Assembly: GCA_050248955.1 (NCBI GenBank)
Contig: JBFWRK010000004.1
Span: 124,001 to 188,000, forward strand
Direction of reading: 5' to 3'
DNA length: 64,000 nucleotides
Source of the DNA: JBFWRK01 sp050248955
GTDB taxonomy: Bacteria; Actinomycetota; Acidimicrobiia; Acidimicrobiales; Ilumatobacteraceae
Shown here: positions 34,761-44,988 of the stretch, in pieces
How the letters are laid out: every line of letters starts with the position of its first letter
How positions within the stretch are numbered: the stretch's first letter is position 1
Made by a program: the position numbers and the translations under genes
The notes under the pieces: model-generated
What the model was told of the DNA's origin: nothing
The model's database searches: none
The model's input: only the letters and a program-made list of their open reading frames with translations

Positions 34761-35445
34761 GGGAGAGGTACGCGGCCTCGATCTCGGTCAGCTGTGAGCG
34801 GGCTTCCGCAGCCGTGCCCGACATGACCACCGTGCCACGCTCCATCACGTAGACGCGGTCGGCGATCGCCAGCGCCTTGCGCACGTGCTGCTCGACGAGC
34901 AGCACGCCGACACCTCGTTCGTCGGCCGCCGCTCGCACCGCTTCGAGCAGACGATCCACGACCAGTGGCGCCAGCCCGAGCGACAGCTCGTCGGCGAGCA
35001 GGACCTTCGGTTTGCGCCCGAGTGCCCGTGCGAGCGAGAGCATCTGCTGCTCGCCCCCGGACAGCAGCCCGGCCTTCTGACCGAGAAGCCGTTCGAGCGC
35101 GGGGAAGAAGCTCGTCGCCACCTCGACGGAGACACCCGCCAACCGCAGGTTGTCCTTGGTCGTGAGGTTCATGATCACCGAACGCTCCTCGGTGAGGAAC
35201 CCGAGCCCGTCGCGGCACCGTGCGTGCATCGGCGCCGTGGTCACCGCGCCCTTCCAGAGCACCGCTCCCGAGATCGGCGACATCTCGCCCGCCATCGTCA
35301 GCAGGGTCGTCGTCTTGCCCGCGCCGTTGGGACCGATCAGGGCGACGACCTCGCCGGCATCGACCTTGAGGTCGAGGTCGCGCACGACCGCCAGCGCGCC
35401 GTAGCCCGCGGTCAGCTCCCGGCACTCGATCAGCGTCTCCGTCAT
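34750..35445 (-). CDS. livF: ABC transporter ATPase, LivF type
   Basis: A 231-residue ATPase of the branched-chain amino acid (HAAT) importer family. Walker A is GPNGAGKTT near 38-46. The signature LSGGEQQMLSLARAL, a Walker B with LLADELSLGL, and the switch His in VEQHV are all present. ATG 35445 overlaps the stop of the fused LivHMG gene as ATGA. Longer upstream readings only cross that gene in another frame. It supplies the second ATPase that pairs with the ATPase domain fused to the permeases. The cargo in such clusters is often an aromatic or carboxylic acid rather than an amino acid. Confidence 0.93.
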   Translation of the reverse strand: MTETLIECRELTAGYGALAVVRDLDLKVDAGEVVALIGPNGAGKTTTLLTMAGEMSPISGAVLWKGAVTTAPMHARCRDGLGFLTEERSVIMNLTTKDNLRLAGVSVEVATSFFPALERLLGQKAGLLSGGEQQMLSLARALGRKPKVLLADELSLGLAPLVVDRLLEAVRAAADERGVGVLLVEQHVRKALAIADRVYVMERGTVVMSGTAAEARSQLTEIEAAYLSHVE

Positions 35446-38171
35446 GCCAAGACCTCCGAGTCGCTGTCGTCCTGGCCGAGGTAGGCGGTCTTCACCGCTG
35501 GGTTCTCGCGGACCTCCTTCGGCGTGCCGGACGCGATCACCCGGCCGAAGTCGATGACGACGACGCGATCGCAGGTCGACATCACCATCGACACGTCGTG
35601 CTCCACGAGCAGGACCCCCATGTGCCACTCCTGCGCGAGGCGGCGGATCAGTCTCGCGAGCTCCCGGCTCTCGGTCTCGTCGAGGCCCGCCGCAGGCTCG
35701 TCGAGCATCAGCACCGACGGACCGGCCGCGACCGCGCGGGCGATGGCGACGAGGCGACGCCGGCCGTACGGCAGCTCCGGAGGCAGCCGCGTCAGGTCCT
35801 CCGCGAGGTCGAACTCTCGGATCGCCGCCACCGACGCGGACGTCAACGGCTCCCGCCGCGGCCAGATCAGGTCACGGAACCACGAGGATCGAGGGGCGGA
35901 GTCCGCGCCTGCGCGGATGTTCGCCTCGACGGTGAGGTCCTCGAACAGCTCGAGCGACTGGAACGACCGGCGCAAGCCGTGTCGCGCCCGTTTGCCCGCG
36001 TTCCACCGGCTCACGTCGAGCGTGTCGAGCTTCAGCACGCCGCTCGTCGGCCTGACGAATCCCGTCACGGCATCGATGATGGTCGTCTTCCCGGCACCGT
36101 TCGGTCCGATCAGCCCGACGATCTCGCCGGGACGAACCTCGAAGCTGACGTCGTCGACCGCGGTTACGCCGCCGAAGCGAACGGTGAGCCCCGCGATGCC
36201 GAGCGTCTGCGGTGGAACGGTCTCGGTCTCGACGTCGGGGAGCTCCGGAGGCCCGGGGCGCCGGCCGGCGAGCCGCAGCTTGAGCAGCAGCGAACGAGCG
36301 TGCTCGGTCGCGGTGGCGGCGATGCCATCCTGCTGCACGATGAGGATCAGGAGCACCAGCGCGCTGCCGAGGATCAGGTCCCAGCGGTTGCCGAGGTGCA
36401 GCCAGTCCTCGACGATCCGGGTGCCGAGACCGCCGATCGCGTTGGGTGCCGCGAACGCGCCGGCCAGCACGTAGCCCAAACCGCCGATCACCGCGAACCC
36501 GACGCTGTTGATCGATTCGAAGACGTTGAACCCGCCGTACTGGATGTTCTGCGACTTGAAGCCGACGAGGATGCCGGCGAGCGCGGCGATGCCGGAGGCA
36601 ACGCCGAACGCGTAGAGCTTGACGCTGAACACGCTGATCCCGAGCGATGCCGCGGCGCGCTCGTTCGTCCGCACGGCGATCAGGCGCCGACCGGTGCCCG
36701 ACCGGCGCAGGTTGGCGACCATCAACCCGACGAGAACGAGGGCCACGAGGCACACGATCGCCCAGCGGTGCGGATGGCGGAAGGCGTCGACCTCGATCCC
36801 GAAGAGCTTGATCAGCCCGATCTTCGTGCCGCCGTCGAGCGGGGGGCCGAGGTAGCTGGCGTTCGCGAACACGACCTCGGACACGGCGTACCCGAGACCC
36901 AGGGTGACGACAGCGAGGTTCACCCCTCGGGTGCGCAGCGCGGGCAGCGCGAACAGCAGACCGACCGGGATCGTGAGGACGACGCCGAGCACGATCGCGA
37001 TCTCGGCCGGCACATCGGCGCGCACGAACTTGCCCGCGATCAGCGCGCCGATGCCGGCGAGCGCCCACTGCCCGAGCGAGATCTGTCCGGCGAAGCCGGT
37101 GACCACGACGATCGAGAGGATCATGATGCCGGCGGTCAACGAGACGTAGCTCGCCTGTGCCCAGCTGTCGCCCATCAGACCGAACAGGAGTCCGAGGAAG
37201 ACGAGCACCGCGACGGCGAGCCCGCGGAGGTTGATCTGACCGGTGCCGAGCTTCGGAAGCCGTTCCGCCACGTGCGACCGCAGCGGCAGGCCGCGCCCCC
37301 TGACGACGAGCACGAGCAGGATCACGAGGAACGCGGGCGCGCGGTTGAGGCCGGTGATCTGGCTCTGGTGGAAGAACTCCTCGATGTCGCCCTTGTACCG
37401 CGTCGCGAGGGACTCGCTGAGGCCGATGACCAGGCCGCCCACGAAGGTCATCGGGAACGAGTGGAACCCGCCGAGCAGAGCGGCGCCGAGACCGGCAACC
37501 GTCACGACGAGGGTGAACGTGCTGATCGACAGCCCGGTGAGCGGGGCGACGAGGACCGCCGCTAGGCCGGCGAGGCCGCCACCCAGGCCCCATGTCAGCG
37601 CGGACAGCCGGTCGGGAGACCAGCCGAGCGTCTGCACCGCCCGCTCGTTCTGTGCCGACGCGTTGATCGCCAGACCCACACGGGTGTAGCGCGTCCAGGC
37701 CCACAGCCCGACGGTGACCGCCACCGAGACGGCGACGAGGTAGAGGCGTTCCTCCTGGATCTTGACCCCGCCGACGTCGAACACCTCGTGCGGGAGGTAT
37801 TGGCTGATCGCCTGGTTCGCCGACCCCCAGCGCTTCTCGGCCACGGCCTGCAGCAGGCCGAGCAGCCCGATGGTCGAGATGACGCGCACGATCGCCGCCG
37901 CCCGTCTCAGGGCACGCAGCACGATCGCCTGGAACGCCAGCGACACCACGACCGCAGCGACGACCCCGGTGATGAGTGCCGGCAGCGTCGCCCACCCGTG
38001 GCGGACCTTGAGCTCGACGAACCCGATGTAGGCGCTGAGCATGCCGATGCTGCCCTGGGCGAAGTTCACCAGCCCGGATCCCCGGTAGATCAGCACCGCT
38101 CCCTGGGCGAACAGCGCATACGTCGCGCCCGCCCCGAGTCCGAGTACGACGAACTGTAGGAAGGACTGCAT
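35442..38171 (-). CDS. fused ABC importer: LivH permease - LivM permease - LivG ATPase
   Basis: A single 909-residue protein that contains three subunits normally encoded separately. About 1-290 is a LivH-type permease (VNFAQGSIGMLSAYIG). About 305-620 is a LivM-type permease (GFAGQISLGQWALAGIGAL). About 660-909 is a LivG-type ATPase, with Walker A GPNGAGKTT near 689-697, a variant signature LPYGRRRLVAIARA and Walker B VLMLDEPAAGLDE near 820. The frame is continuous with no internal stop. Fusion of the two permeases is known in this family. Fusion of both with the ATPase fixes their 1:1:1 ratio. It lies between the solute-binding protein and LivF. Confidence 0.93.
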   Translation of the reverse strand: MQSFLQFVVLGLGAGATYALFAQGAVLIYRGSGLVNFAQGSIGMLSAYIGFVELKVRHGWATLPALITGVVAAVVVSLAFQAIVLRALRRAAAIVRVISTIGLLGLLQAVAEKRWGSANQAISQYLPHEVFDVGGVKIQEERLYLVAVSVAVTVGLWAWTRYTRVGLAINASAQNERAVQTLGWSPDRLSALTWGLGGGLAGLAAVLVAPLTGLSISTFTLVVTVAGLGAALLGGFHSFPMTFVGGLVIGLSESLATRYKGDIEEFFHQSQITGLNRAPAFLVILLVLVVRGRGLPLRSHVAERLPKLGTGQINLRGLAVAVLVFLGLLFGLMGDSWAQASYVSLTAGIMILSIVVVTGFAGQISLGQWALAGIGALIAGKFVRADVPAEIAIVLGVVLTIPVGLLFALPALRTRGVNLAVVTLGLGYAVSEVVFANASYLGPPLDGGTKIGLIKLFGIEVDAFRHPHRWAIVCLVALVLVGLMVANLRRSGTGRRLIAVRTNERAAASLGISVFSVKLYAFGVASGIAALAGILVGFKSQNIQYGGFNVFESINSVGFAVIGGLGYVLAGAFAAPNAIGGLGTRIVEDWLHLGNRWDLILGSALVLLILIVQQDGIAATATEHARSLLLKLRLAGRRPGPPELPDVETETVPPQTLGIAGLTVRFGGVTAVDDVSFEVRPGEIVGLIGPNGAGKTTIIDAVTGFVRPTSGVLKLDTLDVSRWNAGKRARHGLRRSFQSLELFEDLTVEANIRAGADSAPRSSWFRDLIWPRREPLTSASVAAIREFDLAEDLTRLPPELPYGRRRLVAIARAVAAGPSVLMLDEPAAGLDETESRELARLIRRLAQEWHMGVLLVEHDVSMVMSTCDRVVVIDFGRVIASGTPKEVRENPAVKTAYLGQDDSDSEVLA

Positions 38172-38242
38172 CCTCCCGCACCCCCCAATGGCAGTCGTGT
38201 GAGCGAATGATCGCGCAGGCGAGCGCCTGATCGATCGATGTT

Positions 38243-38275
38243 GGCGGGGGCCACCCGTCGCGGGTGGCCCCCGCC
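38243..38275. terminator. strong hairpin between binding-protein and permease genes
   Basis: The perfect 14-base arms GGCGGGGGCCACCC (38243-38256) and GGGTGGCCCCCGCC (38262-38275) enclose a 5-base loop. It lies 18 bases after the solute-binding protein stop and before the permease start at 38171 on the minus strand. No U tract follows. It is most likely a partial terminator or 3' stabiliser that lets the binding protein be made in excess over the membrane parts. Confidence 0.8.
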
Positions 38276-38293
38276 GTCAACCGAGGTCGGCGG

Positions 38294-39718
38294 TCAGCAG
38301 GCGCCGCCGAGCGGCGAGCCGCAGATCACCTCGTCCCAGTTCGCCTCACTGGCGCGCACGAAGTTGCCGGCCGTGCCGTTGAACTCGGCAGACGGATCGA
38401 ACGTCCAGAAGCTGTAGAAGTTGTTGCCGGTGCGCACGAAGACGCCCTCGTGGTCGGTCTTCGGCGTCCAATCGTCGGTGAGACCGAGCATCGGGACCGG
38501 ACCCGATGCCTCGATCAGCGACTTCAGGTTCTCGCGGCTGAAGTCCTCGGCACCCGCCTCGCGCAGGATGTGGAGCAAAGCGTAGAGACCGATCCACGAC
38601 CGCATCGGGCTCGACTTCAGGTTCTCGGTCTGCAGCGCCTCGATGTCGGAAGCGGCGAGATCGGCGGCGATGAGCTGAACGACCGGATCGTCGAACGTGG
38701 CCGGCGGGATCGCCGCGTTCAGGATGATCTGGTCGTTGATCTCGCCGAGTGCGGCGATGTCCGCGTACGGGAACGTCCCCAAGCTGCTCGAGAACATGAG
38801 GTCCGAGCCGAGTTGCTCGGCGGCGCGCAGCACCTGGATGCCCTCCTGCCCGCCGATCGGCATGATCACGCCCTCGGCGCCCGCTGCCTCGGCGGCCAGG
38901 ATGAACTGGCTGTAGTCGGTGGTGCCGGCGGGAACCGGCAGGTCGGCGACGAGCTCGAAGCCGTTGTCACCGAAGATGGCCCCGAGGATGCCGGCGAGCG
39001 CCGTCGCCGCCGGGATGTCGACGTGGATCGAGGCGATCTTCGTGATGCCCTCGTTGAGCAGTGCCTGCGGCATCATGATCGTCGTGCCGGTTCCACCGGC
39101 ATCGAACGGGTAGGCGTTCGTGTCGCCGTAGTCGTCCTGACCGGGGCTGATCGCGAACCGGGGGATGCCAGCCGCGGCGTAGCCGGCGGAGACATCGGCA
39201 CCTGCCACCGACGTGGTGTCGTTGATCGTGGCGCCGATGCCGGCCTCGTCGAGCGTGCGCACGCAGTCGACGGCGCGGTTCGGGTCGGCCCCGTCGTCAC
39301 ACGTCGTGACCTGGATGCAGTGACCGTTGGCGCCGCCGCGAGCGTTGAAGGCGACGGCGGAGGCCTCGAGTGACTGGGCCTGATCCTCGAGCGTCAGCAC
39401 GCCGGATGCGAACACCGTCTGCAGGCCGACGTGCAGCGGATCGAGCGACTCGTCGCACGGGCCGTCGTCCCACAGGCCGAGTGCCTCGAGATCGGAGCCG
39501 CCTTCCGCCGCTGTGGTGTCCGGCGCATCGGTTCCCGCCGGCGCGTCCGTGCCGGCCGGTGCATCGGTCGCCGCGGGCGCGTCGGTGGCTGCGGGTGCAT
39601 CGGTCGCCGCCGGTGCATCGGTCGCCGACGTGTCGTCGTCGTCGCCCCCGCAGGCTGCTGCGGTCAGTACGAACGCGCACATCAGCGCGGTCGATCGGGC
39701 CCAGAACTTCCTAGACAT
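38294..39718 (-). CDS. ABC transporter solute-binding lipoprotein (LivJ/K type)
   Basis: A 474-residue type I periplasmic-binding-fold lipoprotein. The signal peptide ends in a lipobox at LTAAACGG, with Cys near 23. A low-complexity linker of ATDAP repeats (residues about 31-66) is encoded by tandem 15-base units, followed by the Leu/Ile/Val-binding-protein fold (LHVGLQTVFASG, then GADPNRAVDCVRTL). It captures the ligand outside the membrane for the fused LivHMG/LivF importer. ATG 39718 gives the signal peptide at the N-terminus with an AAGGGGGA ribosome site; the upstream frame would bury it. A variant operator lies about 105 bases upstream. Confidence 0.93.
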   Translation of the reverse strand: MSRKFWARSTALMCAFVLTAAACGGDDDDTSATDAPAATDAPAATDAPAATDAPAGTDAPAGTDAPDTTAAEGGSDLEALGLWDDGPCDESLDPLHVGLQTVFASGVLTLEDQAQSLEASAVAFNARGGANGHCIQVTTCDDGADPNRAVDCVRTLDEAGIGATINDTTSVAGADVSAGYAAAGIPRFAISPGQDDYGDTNAYPFDAGGTGTTIMMPQALLNEGITKIASIHVDIPAATALAGILGAIFGDNGFELVADLPVPAGTTDYSQFILAAEAAGAEGVIMPIGGQEGIQVLRAAEQLGSDLMFSSSLGTFPYADIAALGEINDQIILNAAIPPATFDDPVVQLIAADLAASDIEALQTENLKSSPMRSWIGLYALLHILREAGAEDFSRENLKSLIEASGPVPMLGLTDDWTPKTDHEGVFVRTGNNFYSFWTFDPSAEFNGTAGNFVRASEANWDEVICGSPLGGAC

Positions 39719-39822
39719 CTCGAGGTTCCCCCTTGTGGATGGTCCGACGCCGGAGCGGCGTTGGCTGCGGTTCACGACCTGGTTCGCCCGATCTTGTCGA
39801 AGGAACGGAGGACTCCACGTCG

Positions 39823-39836
39823 TGATGCGAGTGTCA
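39823..39836. promoter_or_regulatory. operator, TGAC-N6-GTCA family (one mismatch)
   Basis: TGATGCGAGTGTCA, followed by GA, differs from the consensus at one base. It lies in the 239-base divergent gap between the importer binding protein (39718, minus) and the P450 (39958, plus), about 104 and 121 bases from them. It is the weakest site by sequence and distance. Confidence 0.5.
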
Positions 39837-39957
39837 GATTACTGAAACAGGCACCCAATTTCCAGTCCATCGTGGCGGGTGAGCCTCCCGGCTGGGGCGC
39901 ACCATCCACAATCAGGTTAATCTTTCCTGCGGAAGCCGATCCAAGGGGAGGACGAGC

Positions 39958-41169
39958 GTGACCAGCGTCGACGAATTCGCTCAGATGACGGGTTGTCCGA
40001 TCACTCACTACGAGGCGGTCAACATCCCGAGCGCGCCAGCGGGCTGGCACTTCGACAACTTCGATTCGAAGCGGGAGCAGGCGCCGGTCCACACCGGCGT
40101 CGCCGGGAGCAACCAGTACTTCCTGGTGACACGGATGGCAGACATCCGTTCGTCGTTCCAGGACCACGCGGTGTTCACCAACAGCGCCGTCACGCCAACC
40201 GACCCGAACCCTCCGTACCGCTGGATCCCCGAGATGCTCGACGGTCAGATCCACACCGCGTGGCGCCAGCTCCTCGGCCCGATGTTCTCGCCGGCCGCGG
40301 TGGCGAAACTGGAGCCGAAGGTCCGCCAGCGGTTCGCGGAGATCCTCGACGACATCGTGCCGCGCGGCGAATGCGACTTCGTCCAGGACGTGGCACTGCT
40401 CTTCCCGAACACGATCTTCATGGACATCATGGGACTTCCCCGTTCCGATGCGCACACGTTCCAGCAGTGGGAGACCGCCATCCTCCACGGGCGGCGTGAC
40501 ACCACCGAAGCCCAGGAGCGGCAGTTCACGGCGATGATGGAGGTCGTCGGCTACTTCAGCGAGCTGATCGCCGAACGTCGCCGCCAGCCGCGGGAGGATC
40601 TGCTGAGCGTGGCGCTCGGCTGGACGATCGACGGTGCGCCGATTCCCGACCAGGACCTCCTCGACTTCTGCCTGCTGATGTTCATGGCCGGGCTCGATAC
40701 GGTTGCCTCGCAGCTCTCGTTCAGCTTCTGGCACCTGGGCACGCACGACGACGACCGTCACCGCATCGCTGCCGATCCTGCGCTGATCCCCACCGCGATC
40801 GAGGAGTTCCTCCGCTACTACGCGTTCGTGACACCGGGCCGCAAGGTCGCGGCCGACACCGAGATCGCCGGCTGCCCGATCAGAGCCGGCCAGATGGTGT
40901 ACCTCCCGCTCGCGTCGGCGAACCGGGATCCGAGGGAGTTCGAGGACGCCGAGAAGGTGATCATCGACCGCGCGGTGAACCGCCACATCGCGTTCGGCGC
41001 CGGGCCGCATCGCTGCCTCGGCTCGCACCTCGCCCGTCAGGAGCTGCGCATCGCGTTCGAGATGTGGCACGAGCGGGTTCCCGACTACCGCGTTCCCGAC
41101 GGCGCCGTCGTCACCGAGCACGGAGGCCAGATCGGCATCGATCACCTCCCGCTCCTCTGGAAGGTCTAG
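39958..41169 (+). CDS. cytochrome P450
   Basis: A 403-residue P450. The I-helix reads AGLDTV near 244-249, ExxR is EEFLR near 282-286, and the heme loop FGAGPHRCLGSHLAR has Cys near 353. GTG 39958 is fixed by AAGGGGAGG upstream. It resembles the P450 at 17470 in its heme loop and I-helix. It heads an operon with the SDR at 41177 and possibly the hydrolase at 41988, and is divergent from the importer, suggesting it acts on the imported compound. No specificity-defining residues are recognisable. Confidence 0.92.
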   Translation: MTSVDEFAQMTGCPITHYEAVNIPSAPAGWHFDNFDSKREQAPVHTGVAGSNQYFLVTRMADIRSSFQDHAVFTNSAVTPTDPNPPYRWIPEMLDGQIHTAWRQLLGPMFSPAAVAKLEPKVRQRFAEILDDIVPRGECDFVQDVALLFPNTIFMDIMGLPRSDAHTFQQWETAILHGRRDTTEAQERQFTAMMEVVGYFSELIAERRRQPREDLLSVALGWTIDGAPIPDQDLLDFCLLMFMAGLDTVASQLSFSFWHLGTHDDDRHRIAADPALIPTAIEEFLRYYAFVTPGRKVAADTEIAGCPIRAGQMVYLPLASANRDPREFEDAEKVIIDRAVNRHIAFGAGPHRCLGSHLARQELRIAFEMWHERVPDYRVPDGAVVTEHGGQIGIDHLPLLWKV

Positions 41170-41176
41170 GTTCGGC

Positions 41177-41920
41177 ATGGATCCGACACGACACAGCGGG
41201 GTGGTCGCGCTCGTCACGGGTGCCGCATCCGGCATCGGCCGCGCGACAGCGATCCGCCTCGTCGCCGAAGGTGCGCACGTCGTCGCGACCGACGGGAACG
41301 CGGATGGGCTCGCCACGCTGGCGGGCGATTCGATCACCACGGTGCACGGAGACCTCCGCGACGCTGCGTTCATCTCCCATCTCGTCGAGGCCGCGGAAGC
41401 AGTCGGCCCTGTGTCCATCTTGGCGAACGTGGCCGGGATCATGGACCACTTCGTGCCGGCCGGCGAGGTCAGCGACGAGCTGTGGGCCGATGTGCTGGCG
41501 ATCAACCTCACGGCACCGATGCGTCTGTGCCGCGGGTTCCTCCCACTGATGAGCGGACGGGGAGGTTCGATCGTGAACGTGTCGTCGGCCGCTGGGCTCG
41601 GCGGCTCGGGAGCAGGGGCCGCGTACCACTGCTCGAAGCACGCGCTGATCGGCCTGACCCGCCACATCGCGTACACGTACGCGTTGCAGCAGATCCGCTG
41701 CAACGCGGTGTGCCCAGGCGGCGTCGCGACCGGCATCGGGGCTTCGGCAGCGCCGACTGTCCCGTGGGCCTTCGAGCGGCAGCTCCCCTCGATCGCGCTC
41801 GCCGAGAACAACGCCGAACCCGACGAGATCGCGGCCGCGATCTCGTGGCTCGCGTCGAGCGAAGCGAGCAACATCAACGGCGCGGTGATGTCGGCCGACG
41901 GGGGCTGGAAGGCCGCCTGA
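41177..41920 (+). CDS. short-chain dehydrogenase/reductase
   Basis: A 247-residue SDR. The cofactor motif is TGAASGIGRATAIRL, NVAGI replaces the usual NNAG, the catalytic Ser is in NVSSAAGLG, and YxxxK is YHCSKHA. The residue after strand 2 is Asp (ATDGN), so NAD is likely. It follows the P450 by 7 bases and so is co-transcribed. Probable role: oxidation of the hydroxyl installed by the P450. Confidence 0.91.
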   Translation: MDPTRHSGVVALVTGAASGIGRATAIRLVAEGAHVVATDGNADGLATLAGDSITTVHGDLRDAAFISHLVEAAEAVGPVSILANVAGIMDHFVPAGEVSDELWADVLAINLTAPMRLCRGFLPLMSGRGGSIVNVSSAAGLGGSGAGAAYHCSKHALIGLTRHIAYTYALQQIRCNAVCPGGVATGIGASAAPTVPWAFERQLPSIALAENNAEPDEIAAAISWLASSEASNINGAVMSADGGWKAA

Positions 41921-41987
41921 CCACACGTCCCCGTCGCCGGCTCGCTCACCTGCTCGCGCACGACTGGCGACTGATCGCCTCCGAAGG

Positions 41988-42795
41988 ATGAACGTGAAGA
42001 GCATCGACCTCTCGATCGACGTCACCGACGCGACCGGATACGGGCAGCCGGCCTCGATCGCCGCCACCGTGCACCTGCCCGATCCCACCCGCCTCGCACA
42101 GCGACCAGTCGTCTGCGTGGCGTTCCCGGGCGGCGGCTACAGCCGTCGCTACTACTCGATGGACCTGCCCGACGCGCCCGGCGGTCAGGCTGCGTGGCAC
42201 ACCGATCGCGGGTGGATCGTGGTCGCGATCGATCACCTCCAGGTCGGCGACTCCTCGGTCTACGAACCCGACCTGCTCACGTTCGAACACATCACGGCTG
42301 CGAACAGCGCGGCGGTCCAGGCGGTGCTCGCCCGTCTCGCGGCGGGCACGATCACCGATGGCTTCCCGGCGATCGCCGACCCGTTCGTGGCCGGCATCGG
42401 GCAGTCGATGGGCGGTTGCGTCACGGTGGTCCTCCAGGGACAGCGCCAGCCGTTCGACTGCATCGGCGTCCTCGGGTACAGCGCGATCCACACCGTCGTG
42501 CCCTCAGCTCCGGGCGTGGCGAACGTCGCCATGCCGTGGCTCTCGAGGGTTGGCTATCCGAGCTCGGCCACGATCCGAGGCCGCGGCGATCACCACCTCG
42601 GTCTTCATCGCCGTCGGCGAGAGCGACGTCGTGCCCGACCCGTGGATCGAACCGAAGGCGTACCGATCGTCCAGCGACATCACCGTCGCCGTGTTCCCCC
42701 GGATGGCCCACATGCACAACTTCGCGCCGACCCGGGAGCGTCTCTGGTCCCGCCTCCACGGCTGGGTCGAGACGCTGGCGAGCGCCCCTATCTGA
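41988..42795 (+). pseudogene. alpha/beta hydrolase with a frameshift
   Basis: Two overlapping frames together make a normal alpha/beta hydrolase of about 268 residues. The first frame (from ATG 41988) carries VAFPGGGYSRRYY, an oxyanion region, and IGQSMGGC with the nucleophile Ser. It breaks at about 42575, after GYPSSATIR. From there the +1 frame continues the fold (TTSVFIAVGESDVVPDPW and MAHMHNFAPTR with the catalytic His) to the stop at 42795. One extra base, or two missing bases, would explain this. It could be real decay or a sequencing error. It is downstream of the P450-SDR pair. Confidence 0.8.
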
Positions 42796-42801
42796 CGGCG
42801 C

Positions 42802-43914
<1,113 letters not shown>

Positions 43915-43920
<6 letters not shown>

Positions 43921-43928
43921 CTGTGTCA
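43915..43928. promoter_or_regulatory. operator, TGAC-N6-GTCA family (best palindrome)
   Basis: TTCTGACACCTGTGTCAGAA, 43912-43931, is a 20-base dyad, perfect except at its centre, and the best example of the family. It sits between the kinase-like gene (minus; its proposed GTG 43920 lies inside the site) and the luciferase-like oxidoreductase (plus, start 43939, 10 bases away). Confidence 0.8.
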
Positions 43929-43938
43929 GAATAGTTCG

Positions 43939-44988
43939 ATGACCGATGGCCAGCCGCACCGTGTCCCCCTCGGCGCCTACACGCTGCCCGGTCGGGTCGC
44001 CGATCCTCGGCCCGCGATCGGTCAGGCGCAGATGGCCGAGCACCTCGGGCTGAGCACCATCTGGATCAGCGAACGGTACGGCACGAAGGACGTCGGCGTG
44101 CTCGGCGGCGCCATCGCGCAGGCCACCTCGCGGATCCAGATCGGCAGCGCGATCTCGCACTTCCTGTTCCGGCACCCGCTCGCGCTCGCCAGCATGGCGA
44201 CGACGATGCAGGCCTTGAGCGGCGGCCGCTTCCTGCTCGGCATCGGACGCTCGGTGGCGCCGATGTGGCGCGCGGTCGGTCTGCCGACGATGACCAACCA
44301 GGTGCTCGCGGATCTGGCCGACATCCATCGCCGGCTCTGCCGGGGCGAGAAGGTCAAGTACGACGGTCCCGCCGGCCAGTTCCCCTCGCTGCGCCTCGGC
44401 GACGTCCCGGACATCACGCCGCCGCCGATCCTCCTCGCGGCCATCGGTCCGAAGACGCTCGACCTCGCCGGCCGACACTTCGACGGGGCGATCCTCCACC
44501 CGTTCCTCACCGTGCAGGCGGTGCGCGAGTCGGTCGACAAGGTGCGCGCCGGCGCCGAGGCCGCAGGACGCGATCCTCACGCCGCGAAGATCTACGCCAC
44601 GGTGGTGACTGCCCCGGACCTCACCGAGGCCCAGGAGCTGGCCGTCGTCGGTGGCCGCGCGGTCACGTACTTCCAGATCCCCGACTTCGGCGAGCTGCTC
44701 TCGAGCGTCAGCGGATGGGACCCCGCCGGACTCGCCGATCTCCGGTCCCATCCGATGCTCGCCAACGTGCGCGGCTCGGCGGACAACCTGTTCACCAAGG
44801 ATCAGCTCGCCGAGGTCAGCCAGGTGCTGCCACGGGAGTGGTTGTACGAAGGCGCGGCGATCGGCTCGGCAGGCGTGTGCGCCGACCGGCTGCGGGAGTA
44901 CCTCGCTGCCGGCGCCGACGAGATCCTCATCCACGGCGCGGTGCCGGAGTACCTCGGCCCGACGGTCCAGCACTTCCAGGCGAGCTGA
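43939..44988 (+). CDS. luciferase-like oxidoreductase, F420-dependent type
   Basis: A 349-residue TIM-barrel protein of the luciferase-like monooxygenase superfamily, most like the actinobacterial F420-dependent members. It starts VPLGAYTLPGRV, then LSTIWISERY, GGRFLLGIGRS, and a C-terminal LREYLAAGADEILIHG. It would transfer hydride between reduced F420 and a substrate in the pathway. Cofactor assignment is by family resemblance. Its start is 10 bases from the operator, so its promoter must overlap that site. It converges on the degraded ligase at 44989. Confidence 0.87.
   Translation: MTDGQPHRVPLGAYTLPGRVADPRPAIGQAQMAEHLGLSTIWISERYGTKDVGVLGGAIAQATSRIQIGSAISHFLFRHPLALASMATTMQALSGGRFLLGIGRSVAPMWRAVGLPTMTNQVLADLADIHRRLCRGEKVKYDGPAGQFPSLRLGDVPDITPPPILLAAIGPKTLDLAGRHFDGAILHPFLTVQAVRESVDKVRAGAEAAGRDPHAAKIYATVVTAPDLTEAQELAVVGGRAVTYFQIPDFGELLSSVSGWDPAGLADLRSHPMLANVRGSADNLFTKDQLAEVSQVLPREWLYEGAAIGSAGVCADRLREYLAAGADEILIHGAVPEYLGPTVQHFQAS

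Noticed and set aside
35598..37565. 655-codon plus-strand open frame opposite the importer gene
   Set aside because: A shadow frame of the LivHMG fusion in high-GC DNA; extremely charged, no domain, no ribosome site.
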